A stretch of DNA of 53,757 bases from Gammaproteobacteria bacterium (GTDB lineage: Bacteria; Pseudomonadota; Gammaproteobacteria; Arenicellales; CAJQKF01), in NCBI GenBank assembly GCA_030429665.1, contig JAUIEZ010000015.1:1-53757 (forward strand), written 5' to 3'. Shown one piece after another: positions 27,714-39,311 of the stretch (its first letter is position 1; every line of letters begins with the position of its first letter). Below the pieces are notes generated by a model. The model was given only the letters and a program-made list of their open reading frames with translations, was not told the origin of the DNA and did no database searches. A program made the position numbers and the translations under genes.

Positions 27714-28781
27714 ATGCACCTGATCGCCGAGTGGTTCAAGCGACACTTCTCGAACCCGGAAGTCGTCTTTCTAGCCCTGTCTCTGATCGTCGTCTTCTCG
27801 GTCATCGTCGTATTCGGCGACATACTCGGACCCGTGCTCGCGTCCATCGTCATCGCCTACCTGCTCGAGGGCATCGTCAAGGTCATGGAGCGCCAGCGCG
27901 TGCCCCGCTTCATCGCGGTGCTCGTGGTGTTCATCGTCTTCCTGCTCGCCCTTACCGTGGTGATGTTCGGCCTCATGCCGCTGCTGTCGAACCAGTTGAC
28001 CCAACTGGTGCAGCAGATCCCCGACATCCTGGCGCGCGGACAGGAGGCGCTGCTGCGGCTGCCCGACCGCTACCCGGAGGTCATTTCCGTGGAGCAGGTC
28101 AACGAGCTGATCGCGGAACTGCGGCGCGAACTGACGCTGTGGGGGCAGCGCGTCGTGACGGTGTCGCTGTCGTCGGTGGTGGACGTCATCACGATCCTGG
28201 TCTACCTCATCCTGATGCCCATCCTGGTGTTCTTCTTCATGAAGGACAAGTCGAAAATCCTCGGCTGGCTGCTGCGCTACCTGCCCAGCGACTACAAGCT
28301 GGCGCAGCAGGTCTGGCAGGACGTGGACCTCCAGATCGCCAACTACATTCGCGGCAAGTTCTGGGAAATTCTCATCGTTTGGGGGGTTTGCTTCTTCACT
28401 TTCTCGTTTTTCGGCCTCGACTACGCGATGCTGCTGGCGCTTCTCGTGGGTCTGTCGGTGCTGATCCCCTTCGTCGGCGCGGCGGTGGTGACGATCCCGG
28501 TGTACCTGATCGCCTGGTTTCAATGGGGCTGGACACCGGAGTTCTTCTACGTGGCGATCGCCTACCTGATCATACAGGCGCTCGACGGCAACCTGCTGGT
28601 GCCGATCCTGTTTTCCGAGGTCGTGAACCTGCATCCGGTGGCCATCATCACCGCGATCCTGATATTCGGCGGCATCTGGGGAATCTGGGGCGTGTTTTTC
28701 GCCATCCCGCTGGCGACTCTCGTCCAGGCCGTACTGAGTGCCTGGCCGAAGCAGGATCACGCGGGGACTCCGAACGCCTGA
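27714..28781 (+). CDS. AI-2E family transporter (PerM/YdiK-like)
   Basis: 355 residues, about eight membrane segments grouped at 15-95, 145-180 and 215-345. The central soluble part (95-145, QLVQQIPDILARGQEALLRLP) and the C-terminal GIWGIWGVFFAIPLATLVQAVL are typical. Members export autoinducer-2 or act as Na+/H+ antiporters or permeases; the substrate here is unknown. ATG at 27714 is used; an in-frame TTG lies 12 bases upstream. Confidence 0.88.
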   Translation: MHLIAEWFKRHFSNPEVVFLALSLIVVFSVIVVFGDILGPVLASIVIAYLLEGIVKVMERQRVPRFIAVLVVFIVFLLALTVVMFGLMPLLSNQLTQLVQQIPDILARGQEALLRLPDRYPEVISVEQVNELIAELRRELTLWGQRVVTVSLSSVVDVITILVYLILMPILVFFFMKDKSKILGWLLRYLPSDYKLAQQVWQDVDLQIANYIRGKFWEILIVWGVCFFTFSFFGLDYAMLLALLVGLSVLIPFVGAAVVTIPVYLIAWFQWGWTPEFFYVAIAYLIIQALDGNLLVPILFSEVVNLHPVAIITAILIFGGIWGIWGVFFAIPLATLVQAVLSAWPKQDHAGTPNA

Positions 28782-28894
28782 AGCGCGGGTTCGTCCGCCG
28801 CGTCTGATGGCGCGCATGCTTGATCCCCGGCTTTCGGTCGTGGAGAATTGCCCGTGGGCATCGTGGAACGAAGGGGTCAAGGAGCGGCGGCATC

Positions 28895-30292
28895 ATGGCT
28901 AACGATGGCTGGATGACGCATCCTCCGGCGCCAACCCCGTTCGGCTCGTCCCGGGTGACCGTGTACCGATCCAGCGATTTCTTTCCTGCCATGGCCGAGA
29001 ATACGAGACAAGCAACAAGCAACGACATGGGGCCCGGCTCGCGTGTCAACCTGGTGACGCAAGGCCTGGTCGCCGCCGACGACGAACAGGACGTCGGGCC
29101 GTCCCGCGCCTATGAGCGTTATATCGTCGAGCGAATGATCGGCGTGCTCGGCAATCCGGCGATCCGTATCGAGTTGTGGGACGGGTTCGGCGTCGAGGGG
29201 ACCCGCGACACCGACCTGGTCGGCACCGTGCGTATCAACACGCGAAGCGCCCTGAACCGCATCATCGCCAACATGATGGTGGGCCTGGGCGACGAATACT
29301 GCGCCGGCCGGGTCGAGGTCGACGGCGACCTCGTCGACGTGCTCACCGAGTGTTTCCCCAAGATGTCCGAACACGAGGGCATGCTCGGCTTGGTCGCGAA
29401 GGCGATGACCCGACGGCCGCGCGCCAACTCGTTGACCGGTTCGAAGGAGAACATCCACCACCACTACAACATCAACAACGATTTCTACCGGTTGTGGCTC
29501 GACCACGAGATGCAGTACACGTGCGCCTACTTCGCGCGCGACGATTACACCCTCGAGGACGCGCAGCTGGCGAAGATGGATCACGTGTGTCGCAAGCTGC
29601 GGTTGCAGCCGGGCGATCGCGTGGTGGAGGCGGGCTGCGGATGGGGCGGCCTCGCCCGCCACATGGCGCTTTATTACGGCGCGAAAGTCACCTCCTACAA
29701 TATTTCCACGGAGCAGATCCGCTACGCCCGCGAGCGCGCCGAGCGCGAGGGCTACAAGGATCGCGTCGAGTACGTGGAGGACGACTACCGGAACATTACC
29801 GGCGAGTACGACGTGTTCGTTTCGGTCGGCATGCTGGAGCACGTCGGCAAGGAAGCCTATCCCACGCTGGGGAAGGTGATCGGCGACCACCTGGCGCCGA
29901 ACGGCCGCGGCCTGATTCACAGCATCGGCCGAAACCGGCCGCGATTGATGAACGCGTGGATCGAGCGGCGCATTTTTCCCGGTGCCTACCCGCCGTCCCT
30001 GGCCGAGATGATGACCATCTTCGAGTCGGCAAACTTCTCGGTGCTGGACGTTGAGAATCTCAGGCTGCACTACGCGCGCACGCTGGAACATTGGCTCTAC
30101 CGGTTCGACAAGGTCGAGGAGAAGGTGAAGGCGATGTTCGATCCGGTATTCGTGCGGGCCTGGCGCCTCTACCTGTCCGGGTCCATCGCGGCCTTCCTGT
30201 CGGGAAATCTGCAACTGTTCCAGGTCGTGTTTGCCCGTGAGCTCGACAACACCGTTCCCTGGACACGGGAGCACCTCTATTCTTCGTCCTGA
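28895..30292 (+). CDS. cfa: Cyclopropane-fatty-acid-phospholipid synthase (SAM-dependent)
   Basis: About 465 residues. The SAM-binding motif is VVEAGCGWGGLARHMA. Other family segments are NIHHHYNINNDFYRLWLDHEMQ-type (quoted in part), MQYTCAYF, SVGMLEHVG and FPGAYPPSL. It methylenates unsaturated phospholipid chains at the membrane surface. The ATG at 28895 has a GGAG ribosome site about ten bases upstream. This adds roughly 60 low-complexity residues before the conserved part, so a start at 28991 or 29027 is possible. The upstream gene is a separate family. Confidence 0.88.
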   Translation: MANDGWMTHPPAPTPFGSSRVTVYRSSDFFPAMAENTRQATSNDMGPGSRVNLVTQGLVAADDEQDVGPSRAYERYIVERMIGVLGNPAIRIELWDGFGVEGTRDTDLVGTVRINTRSALNRIIANMMVGLGDEYCAGRVEVDGDLVDVLTECFPKMSEHEGMLGLVAKAMTRRPRANSLTGSKENIHHHYNINNDFYRLWLDHEMQYTCAYFARDDYTLEDAQLAKMDHVCRKLRLQPGDRVVEAGCGWGGLARHMALYYGAKVTSYNISTEQIRYARERAEREGYKDRVEYVEDDYRNITGEYDVFVSVGMLEHVGKEAYPTLGKVIGDHLAPNGRGLIHSIGRNRPRLMNAWIERRIFPGAYPPSLAEMMTIFESANFSVLDVENLRLHYARTLEHWLYRFDKVEEKVKAMFDPVFVRAWRLYLSGSIAAFLSGNLQLFQVVFARELDNTVPWTREHLYSSS

Positions 30293-30305
30293 AAAGGATG
30301 ACCGT

Positions 30306-30327
30306 CGGCGCGGTTATTGCCGCGCCG
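30306..30327. terminator. Stem-loop between cfa and the DUF2007 gene
   Basis: CGGCGCGG, loop TTATTG, CCGCGCCG: a perfect 8-bp stem beginning 14 bases after the cfa stop. No U-tract follows. The TTG inside its loop (30317) would be a poor start for the next gene, which supports the TTG at 30344. Confidence 0.5.
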
Positions 30328-30343
30328 GGAAGTGCGAAGTCGC

Positions 30344-30655
30344 TTGAAGCGCCTGTATACTGCTTCCGGCCTGCTCGAGGCCTACCTGCTCAGGGATTAC
30401 CTCGACGCCGAGGGAATCGGCACGCTGGTTTTCAACGAGCACAGCGTCGGCGCCGTCGGCGAGTTGCCGTGTAACGAGGCGCTTCCGGAGTTATGGGTGC
30501 GCGACGAGGCGCACTACGAGCGGGCGCGCGCCCTGGTGCTTGCCTACGAGCGCCGGAGCGAATCCCGCGCGTCGCGCACGTGCCCGGGTTGCGCGGAAGC
30601 GAATCCCGGTACCTTCGACATCTGCTGGCGCTGCGGCACGATACTTGACAGCTGA
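30344..30655 (+). CDS. DUF2007 domain protein with C-terminal zinc ribbon
   Basis: 103 residues. The first 65 residues match DUF2007 (MKRLYTASGLLEAYLLRDYL, then ALPELWVRDEAHYERAR), a putative prokaryotic signal-transduction fold. A four-Cys zinc ribbon follows: CPGC at about 81 and CWRC at about 95. The start is taken at TTG 30344 because DUF2007 proteins commonly begin MKRLYTA; GGGAAG lies about fifteen bases upstream. The function is unknown. Confidence 0.8.
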   Translation: MKRLYTASGLLEAYLLRDYLDAEGIGTLVFNEHSVGAVGELPCNEALPELWVRDEAHYERARALVLAYERRSESRASRTCPGCAEANPGTFDICWRCGTILDS

Positions 30656-30781
30656 TATTCGCCGGTCGTGGCCGGCGCACCGGGTCCTGGACCGACGTTC
30701 ACCGCTCATGGCAGAGAATTCATCCTTCCCGTTTCGCTTTCGCGCCGCCCGAGCCGCCCGCGCGGGCGGCGGTCGTTGATC

Positions 30782-33184
30782 TTGGCGACACGACGCAAGA
30801 AGCCGGCCAGAAAGCGCCGCGGCCGCAAGCGCGGTGCCGCGGCCCGGCGCCGCCTGCGACTGAAGGTGTCGCTCTACGGGCTTGCCATCGTCGTCGTCGC
30901 GGCGGCGGCGGCGCTGGTGTGGGTGGACCGCGACCTGGTGGAGCGCTTCCGCCAGCGTCAGATCGCCGCGCCCGCGCGCGTGTATTCGCGACCGGTGGAG
31001 TGGTTTCCCGGCAGCCCGGTGGATCGCCAGCGCGCCATCGAGACGCTGCGTTCCATTGGCTACCGGCAAACGAAAGGCAAGCTGTCGCCGGGAAACTTTT
31101 CCGTCGGCAATTCGCGTATTGACGTTGCCACGCGCGCGTTCGAATACTCCGACGCAGTCACTCCCGCGGACCGGGTACGCGTGGAATTCGACGGCGCATC
31201 GATTGCCAGGATCACCCGCCGGGGCGTCGAGACATCCGCCCTGACCCTCGACCCCGTGGTTATCGGATCCCTGGCCGATCGGCGCCACGAGGACCGCGAG
31301 ATCCTGCGCTTGCACGAGGTGCCCGACCGGTTCCTGGAAGTCCTGCTCATGGTCGAGGACCGCCATTTCATGAGCCATCCGGGCATCGATCCGGTGGCCA
31401 TCATCCGCGCCTTGTGGAACAACATTCTCTCCGGCCGCGTCACCCAGGGCGGCAGCACGATATCCCAGCAGCTGGTCAAGAACCTCTACCTGAGCTCGGA
31501 ACAGACGTTGAGCCGCAAGGCGATCGAGGCACTGTATGCCATCGTGCTGGAACTGCACTTCGACAAGCACGAGATCCTCGAGGCCTACATCAACGAAGTG
31601 TTCCTCGCCCAGGCGGGCAATCGCGCCATCCACGGCTTCGGACTCGGGGCCGAATATTTCTTCGGCAGGTCGCTGGCCGAGCTGGACACGGCCGACTACG
31701 CGCTGCTGGTGGGCATGGTCAAGGCGCCGTCGGCCTTCAATCCGCGCCGCCATCCCGAGCGCGCCGTCGAGCGCCGCAATGTCGTGCTCTCGATTCTCGC
31801 CGAGGAAGGATTGATCGACGAGAGCCAGCTCGCCGCGTTGTCGAAAAAGCCGCTCGGCGTGGTGGATGCCGAGCGCGGCGGCAGCCAGTCCAACGCCGGA
31901 TTCATCGACCTGGTTCGCCGCCAGGTGGTGGAGCGCGGCGTATCCGACCTTCAGGGCGTCAATGAGCTGAACGTCTGGTCGACGCTGGACCCGGTGGTGC
32001 AACGCGCCGCCGAGGACGCCCTCGCCGGTACGCTTTCGCGGATCGAGTCGCAGAAAAACATTCCCGCCGGCACGCTGCAGGGGGCGATCGTCGTGCTGCG
32101 GGCCGAGAACGGCGAGGTGGTCGCGCTGGTCGGCGATCGCCGGCGGGGCTACGCCGGATTCAATCGCGCCCTGGACGCGCGCCGGCCGGTGGGTTCGCTG
32201 CTGAAGCCGGTGATCGCGCTCACCGCCCTCGAGTCACCGCGCGGCTATCACCTCGCCACGCCGGTGGAGGACGCGCCCCTGTCGATCGAGCTCAAGAACG
32301 GCAAGACCTGGTCGCCGGGCAACTATGACGGCGAGTTCCACGGCGTGGTGCCGCTGATGACGGCTATCGAGCGATCGTACAACGTCGCTTCGGCGCGCCT
32401 GGGGCTGGAGGTCGGCGTGGGACCGTTCGTGGCCCGACTGTCACAACTGGCGCTGGACGAAACGCCGTCGCCATTTCCCTCGGCATTGCTCGGCGCGGTA
32501 GAGATGTCGCCGCTGGAGGTGGCCCGACTGTATCTTCCCTTCGCAAGCGGCGGGCTGTCTTTCCCGCCGCGCGCCTACGTGACCGCGACCGACGGGCGGC
32601 GACGCGTTCTCAGCCGCAATCCCTCGGCGACCCGCCGCCTGATCAACCCCGATACCCACTATCTCGTGCACTTCCTGCTGCGTGGCGTGGTGGATCGCGG
32701 TACCGCGCAAGGGGTGCTCGGAGACTTCGGCCGGCGCATGGGGCTGGCCGGCAAGACCGGCACCACGGACGATTTTCGTGATAGCTGGTTCGCCGGCTAT
32801 TCCGGCAACTACCTCGCCGTGGTCTGGGTGGGGCGGGACGACAACAGGCCCACCGGCCTGTCCGGCTCCACCGGCGCGCTGCCGGTGTGGCGCGAGTTGA
32901 TGCGGTCGCTGCCTCTCAGGCGCGCCGAATTCGACGTTCCCGGAAACGTCGATTGGCTCACGGTGGACGCGGTATCCGGCTACCGGGTCGGGCGCGGATG
33001 CGACACGGCGCTTCAGGTGCCCTTCATCGATGGCGGGCCGGTGCCCCCGCGCGGCGGCTGCGGCGCAACGGCCACGGTGAAGCGCGGCGACGGAAATGCG
33101 TTTACACGCCTGTTGAACCGACTGTTCTCCGGAGACGAGGATGCGCCGTCGGATCGGGCCTGGCAGCAGAACGGGCGACGCTAA
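30782..33184 (+). CDS. mrcB: Penicillin-binding protein 1B
   Basis: About 800 residues from the chosen TTG. An Arg/Lys-rich cytoplasmic tail (1-25) precedes one membrane helix (about 30-50). The UB2H-like region follows, then the GT51 transglycosylase with catalytic Glu E192 in VEDRHFMSHPG and the GGSTISQQLVKNLYL motif. The transpeptidase has S472 in GSLLKP, SYN in ERSYNVAS, and K658 in KTGTT. It polymerises and crosslinks peptidoglycan in the periplasm. No ATG precedes the conserved tail; TTG at 30776 or 30782 fits best, while the GTG at 30668 would add 38 residues of unlikely sequence. Confidence 0.94.
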   Translation: MATRRKKPARKRRGRKRGAAARRRLRLKVSLYGLAIVVVAAAAALVWVDRDLVERFRQRQIAAPARVYSRPVEWFPGSPVDRQRAIETLRSIGYRQTKGKLSPGNFSVGNSRIDVATRAFEYSDAVTPADRVRVEFDGASIARITRRGVETSALTLDPVVIGSLADRRHEDREILRLHEVPDRFLEVLLMVEDRHFMSHPGIDPVAIIRALWNNILSGRVTQGGSTISQQLVKNLYLSSEQTLSRKAIEALYAIVLELHFDKHEILEAYINEVFLAQAGNRAIHGFGLGAEYFFGRSLAELDTADYALLVGMVKAPSAFNPRRHPERAVERRNVVLSILAEEGLIDESQLAALSKKPLGVVDAERGGSQSNAGFIDLVRRQVVERGVSDLQGVNELNVWSTLDPVVQRAAEDALAGTLSRIESQKNIPAGTLQGAIVVLRAENGEVVALVGDRRRGYAGFNRALDARRPVGSLLKPVIALTALESPRGYHLATPVEDAPLSIELKNGKTWSPGNYDGEFHGVVPLMTAIERSYNVASARLGLEVGVGPFVARLSQLALDETPSPFPSALLGAVEMSPLEVARLYLPFASGGLSFPPRAYVTATDGRRRVLSRNPSATRRLINPDTHYLVHFLLRGVVDRGTAQGVLGDFGRRMGLAGKTGTTDDFRDSWFAGYSGNYLAVVWVGRDDNRPTGLSGSTGALPVWRELMRSLPLRRAEFDVPGNVDWLTVDAVSGYRVGRGCDTALQVPFIDGGPVPPRGGCGATATVKRGDGNAFTRLLNRLFSGDEDAPSDRAWQQNGRR

Positions 33185-33241
33185 CGAGGGAGGCAAGAAC
33201 GACGATCGTCGAATCGAACGACGGTGCGAGGTCTGCGCATG

Positions 33242-33727
33242 TCACACCGGATTCGAATCTTCCCGACATTTCGCCAGGCGCCGGGCGAGCCGGTCCAGAG
33301 AGCGCTTCAGGTCCGGGTCGGTGGCCATGGCAGCACTTTTTTGCACCAGCGCCGGGGCATCGGCGCTGGGCGGGACGGGTTTTTCCACCGGTCGCTCGAG
33401 CGCGGCCGCGCCGCGCGGGGCGACCACGACGCGCAGTCGCGAAACACCCGTGCGTTGCTCGCGCAGCCCCTCGACCAGGCGCTCGGCGCGGTTCCTGAGC
33501 CAGGTGGCCCAGGCGCCCTGGTGTACGTACAGGCACAGCTCGCCGTCCCTGAACAGCAGCAGCTCGCAGGCCTCGGCCACCGCCTCGGGGACGAGCGCAT
33601 GGAACGCCCGGCGCGCCCGGGCGTTGGCGACGTCGTCCGCGAGGCGATCGAGCGCGCCGTCAAGGCCGCAGAAGGCGAGGTAGCCGCGAAGCTGTCTTGG
33701 TCTCGTGTTTTCCCTGTATAATGGCAA
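33242..33727 (-). CDS. DciA-like (DUF721) protein
   Basis: About 161 residues. RPRQLRGYLAFCGLDGALDRL and the later ELCLYVHQGAWATWLRNRAERLVEGLRE match the DUF721 pattern of gammaproteobacterial proteins encoded before the M23 peptidase and secA. The N-terminal half resembles the KH-like DciA helicase-loader domain; a role with DnaB is inference. The start is TTG at 33727, preceded by a GGGG ribosome site; an alternative TTG lies at 33769. It is convergent to mrcB and divergent from the M23 gene. Confidence 0.75.
   Translation of the reverse strand: MPLYRENTRPRQLRGYLAFCGLDGALDRLADDVANARARRAFHALVPEAVAEACELLLFRDGELCLYVHQGAWATWLRNRAERLVEGLREQRTGVSRLRVVVAPRGAAALERPVEKPVPPSADAPALVQKSAAMATDPDLKRSLDRLARRLAKCREDSNPV
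33717..33722 (+). promoter_or_regulatory. -10 element upstream of the M23 gene
   Basis: A perfect TATAAT preceded by TG lies 62 bases before the M23 start codon, inside the 5' end of the divergent DUF721 gene. No good -35 at 17 bases is visible; TTGGTC sits only 14 bases upstream. Confidence 0.4.
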
Positions 33728-33784
33728 GTTGACCCCGTACTTGGTCGATGTTCGGATAGCCGCGGACAATCAAACAATTACGCA

Positions 33785-34744
33785 ATGCGCATAGTAATTC
33801 TGCCCGGAAAAGACCGCAATGGGCGCCGTGTGGGGCTCGGCCCCGTGACGCTGGCGTTCACGGTCTTCCTGGTGGTACTGCTCAGCGGCGCGATCGGGCT
33901 TTCCGCCTATCGGATCAACGTGTTCCTCTCGAAGGACATGAACTCGGTTCTCGACGACGTTCGGATCGTCGAGCTGCGCGAGGAGTTGCGCGAGCGGCGC
34001 TGGGAGCTTCTCGACCGCAAGGAGCAGCTCGCCGCCGCCCGCGAGGAGATACAGAATCACATCGACGCTCTCGGCGTGCGGCTCGGCGAGATCCAGGCCC
34101 AGATGTTTCGTATCAACGCCCTGGGGCAGCGCCTGGCGGAAGTCTCGGAGCTCGACCAGGGCGAGTTCGATTTCACCACGATTCCCGGCGTGGGCGGAAT
34201 TTCGGAGGAGGGCGCCGGCGGCGAGAGTTACGAGTACCCCGAGTTCCTGGCGCGCCTCGACGATCTGCAGATGCGCCTTCAATACGACGAGAACCGCCTC
34301 GCCGCGATGGAATCCCTTCTGACCGACAAGAAGGTCAGCCGCACCATGTTTCCGGACGCCTGGCCGGTCGAGGGCGGGTGGTTGTCCTCGCTATTCGGTT
34401 ATCGCAGCGATCCCTTCACGGGCAAGAAGGCGTTTCACGCGGGCGTGGACATCGCCGGGCGTCGCGATTCCCTGATCCAGGCCGCGGCGGCCGGGGTGGT
34501 GGTGCACGCGGGGCGCCAGTCAGGTTACGGAGAGTCCGTCGTGCTGCAGCACGCCAACGGGTATTCGACCCGATACGCGCACGCGAACCGGCTTCTCGTC
34601 GAGTTGGGGCAGAAGGTTGAGAAAGGGCAGCCCATTGCCACGGTGGGCAGCAGCGGCCGGTCGACCGGTCCGCACCTGCATTTCGAGGTGATCCAGGACG
34701 GCCGTCGGGTGAACCCGAAGAAGTTTCTCCAGGCCGCGCGCTGA
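33785..34744 (+). CDS. M23 family metallopeptidase (LytM-type)
   Basis: 319 residues. A hydrophobic segment at about 20-43 anchors the protein. A coiled-coil region follows (VRIVELREELRERRWELLDRKE and on, about 58-120). The LytM domain is at 195-319 with the zinc ligands in HAGVDIA and HLHFEV. Such proteins cleave peptidoglycan crosslinks or, when degenerate, activate amidases; the zinc ligands look intact. It is a standard gene upstream of secA in gammaproteobacteria. Confidence 0.93.
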   Translation: MRIVILPGKDRNGRRVGLGPVTLAFTVFLVVLLSGAIGLSAYRINVFLSKDMNSVLDDVRIVELREELRERRWELLDRKEQLAAAREEIQNHIDALGVRLGEIQAQMFRINALGQRLAEVSELDQGEFDFTTIPGVGGISEEGAGGESYEYPEFLARLDDLQMRLQYDENRLAAMESLLTDKKVSRTMFPDAWPVEGGWLSSLFGYRSDPFTGKKAFHAGVDIAGRRDSLIQAAAAGVVVHAGRQSGYGESVVLQHANGYSTRYAHANRLLVELGQKVEKGQPIATVGSSGRSTGPHLHFEVIQDGRRVNPKKFLQAAR

Positions 34745-34747
34745 TCC

Positions 34748-34779
34748 GCACCGCCAGGCGGCGCGGCCGGCGGCGGTGC
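34748..34779 (+). terminator. Stem-loop after the M23 gene
   Basis: GCACCGCC pairs perfectly with GGCGGTGC across a 16-base G/C-rich loop, starting four bases after the M23 stop. TTGATAT follows. It may attenuate or end the M23 transcript before secA. Confidence 0.4.
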
Positions 34780-34780
34780 T

Positions 34781-34796
34781 TGATATCGCGATATCA
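34781..34796. promoter_or_regulatory. 16-base perfect palindrome upstream of secA
   Basis: TGATATCGCGATATCA is a perfect palindrome 92 bases before the secA start, directly after the M23 stem-loop. It is the right size for a dimeric regulator's operator. No known factor is recognised. Confidence 0.4.
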
Positions 34797-34887
34797 CCCC
34801 CTCACCTGAACAGAGTTAAACAGTGCCGAAACGGGGCCGTTCGGGCGCCGTGCCGGCAAGGAATTATTTCGAGCGAGCGAGTTCCCG

Positions 34888-37626
<2,739 letters not shown>

Positions 37627-37653
37627 CCGTCGGTCGCCGCGGGGAGTCATGAC

Positions 37654-38889
37654 ATGAACAAGGCGAAGGTTTCGCCGCTTGCGCCGGCTTCCTTTCCGAC
37701 CATGCCCCCCATTGCCGGCGTGCGAACGGCCACCGCGCGCGCCGGTATCAAGTACACCGGACGCACCGACTTATGGCTTGCCGAACTCGCGCCGGGTTCG
37801 GTCGTCGCCGGCGTATTCACCCGCTCGAAAACCGCCTCCGCCCCGGTCGACTGGTGTCGCGAGATTCTAGCCGGGGCGAAGCCGCGCGGCATCCTGGTGA
37901 ATTCCGGCAACGCCAATGCCTTCACCGGCATCGCCGGCCGCGAGGCGGTCGGCGCCACGGCCCGCGCGATTGCCGAGCGCCTCGGCTGCAGCGAGCGCGA
38001 CGTGTTCCTGGCCTCCACGGGCGTTATCGGCGAGCCGCTGCCGGTCGATCGCATGCTGGCCTGCATGGACACCTTGCACGAAAGCCTCGGCACGGCCGAC
38101 TGGCGGGCCAGCGCCGAGGCCATCATGACCACCGACACGTTTCCGAAGGGCGCGGCCGGCCGGTGCGAGGTCGGCGGTGTCGACGTATCGCTGGTGGGCA
38201 TCTGCAAGGGTTCGGGCATGATCGAGCCGGACATGGCTACCATGCTCGGCTTCCTGTTCACCGACCTGGCCGTGAGCCGCGACGTGCTGCAGCACGTGCT
38301 CGCCGAATGCAACGAGACAAGCTTCAATTCCATTACCGTCGACAGTGATACCTCGACCAGCGACACCGTCCTGGTCGCGGCCACCGGCGCCGCGGGCAAT
38401 GAGGTCATCGACCGCACCGACGATCGGCGCCTCGATGCGTTCAAGGCCGCGCTGCTCGAGTTGATGCAGGACCTGGCGCAGCAGATCGTACGCGACGGCG
38501 AGGGCGCGTCGAAGTTCATCACCGTCTCGGTCACGGGCGCCGAGGACGATCGGGCCGCTCGCGTGATCGCCAAGTCCATCGCGAACTCGCCGCTGGTCAA
38601 GACGGCCATCGCCGGCGAGGACGCCAACTGGGGCCGCGTGGTCATGGCGGTGGGCAAGGCGGGCGAGAAAGCCGACCGCGACCGGCTGCGCATTCGCATG
38701 GGCGGCACCGAGATCGCGGCCAACGGCCAGGCCGTGAACGACTACGACGAGTCGCATCTGACCGAACATCTCAAGGGCAGCGACATCTCCATCGAGGTCG
38801 ACCTGGACCTGGGACCGGGCGTCGCGAGGGTGTGGACCTGCGACCTGACCGAGGGCTACATCCGGATCAACGCCGACTACCGCTCGTGA
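37654..38889 (+). CDS. argJ: Bifunctional ornithine acetyltransferase / N-acetylglutamate synthase
   Basis: 411 residues. The self-cleavage site is at T196 in EPDMATMLGF, generating alpha and beta chains with the Thr as nucleophile. NSGNANAFTG and VATTGAA-type segments and the C-terminal NADYRS are typical. ArgJ recycles the acetyl group in arginine synthesis. It starts 27 bases after secA behind a GGGGAG ribosome site, and its stop overlaps the mutT start. Confidence 0.96.
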   Translation: MNKAKVSPLAPASFPTMPPIAGVRTATARAGIKYTGRTDLWLAELAPGSVVAGVFTRSKTASAPVDWCREILAGAKPRGILVNSGNANAFTGIAGREAVGATARAIAERLGCSERDVFLASTGVIGEPLPVDRMLACMDTLHESLGTADWRASAEAIMTTDTFPKGAAGRCEVGGVDVSLVGICKGSGMIEPDMATMLGFLFTDLAVSRDVLQHVLAECNETSFNSITVDSDTSTSDTVLVAATGAAGNEVIDRTDDRRLDAFKAALLELMQDLAQQIVRDGEGASKFITVSVTGAEDDRAARVIAKSIANSPLVKTAIAGEDANWGRVVMAVGKAGEKADRDRLRIRMGGTEIAANGQAVNDYDESHLTEHLKGSDISIEVDLDLGPGVARVWTCDLTEGYIRINADYRS

Positions 38890-39299
38890 AGCCGGTGGTC
38901 GAGGCGGTGGTCGGTATTCTCGCCGACGATCGCGGCCGCGTCCTGGTGGCGCAGCGTCCGCCGGACAAGATCTGTCCCGGCAAGTGGGAGTTCCCGGGCG
39001 GCAAGATCGAAGCCGGCGAGACGCCGCTGGCCGCCCTGCGGCGCGAACTCAAGGAGGAACTCGACGTGATGATCGACGGCGGCGAGCGTCTTCTCCAACT
39101 GGTCAACGAATTCGACGACCGCCGCGTGCATCTCGACGTATGGCTGGTGCGACGCTGGCGCGGCACCGCGCGCGGCGTCGAGGATCAGCCCTTGAGATGG
39201 TTGCCGCCGCAACAGGTGCCGGCACTGGATTTCCTGCCCGGCAGCGAGGCGATCCTGCCGCCGCTGGCGCGGGTCCTCGCTGGCGGCGTCGCAGACTGA
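38886..39299 (+). CDS. mutT: MutT-like Nudix hydrolase
   Basis: 137 residues. The Nudix box is complete: GGKIEAGETPLAALRREL followed by KEEL. It begins VVEAVVGILADDRGRVLVAQRP and keeps the short length of 8-oxo-dGTP diphosphatases. It starts at GTG 38886, overlapping the argJ stop by four bases. The secA-argJ-mutT order is common, and supports a MutT-type sanitation role, though other Nudix substrates are possible. Confidence 0.88.
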   Translation: MKPVVEAVVGILADDRGRVLVAQRPPDKICPGKWEFPGGKIEAGETPLAALRRELKEELDVMIDGGERLLQLVNEFDDRRVHLDVWLVRRWRGTARGVEDQPLRWLPPQQVPALDFLPGSEAILPPLARVLAGGVAD

Positions 39300-39311
39300 C
39301 GAGACTCCCCG

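Noticed and set aside
34745-34887. SecM-like arrest peptide before secA
   Set aside because: The gap is only 143 bases and contains no frame with an arrest-motif-like end.
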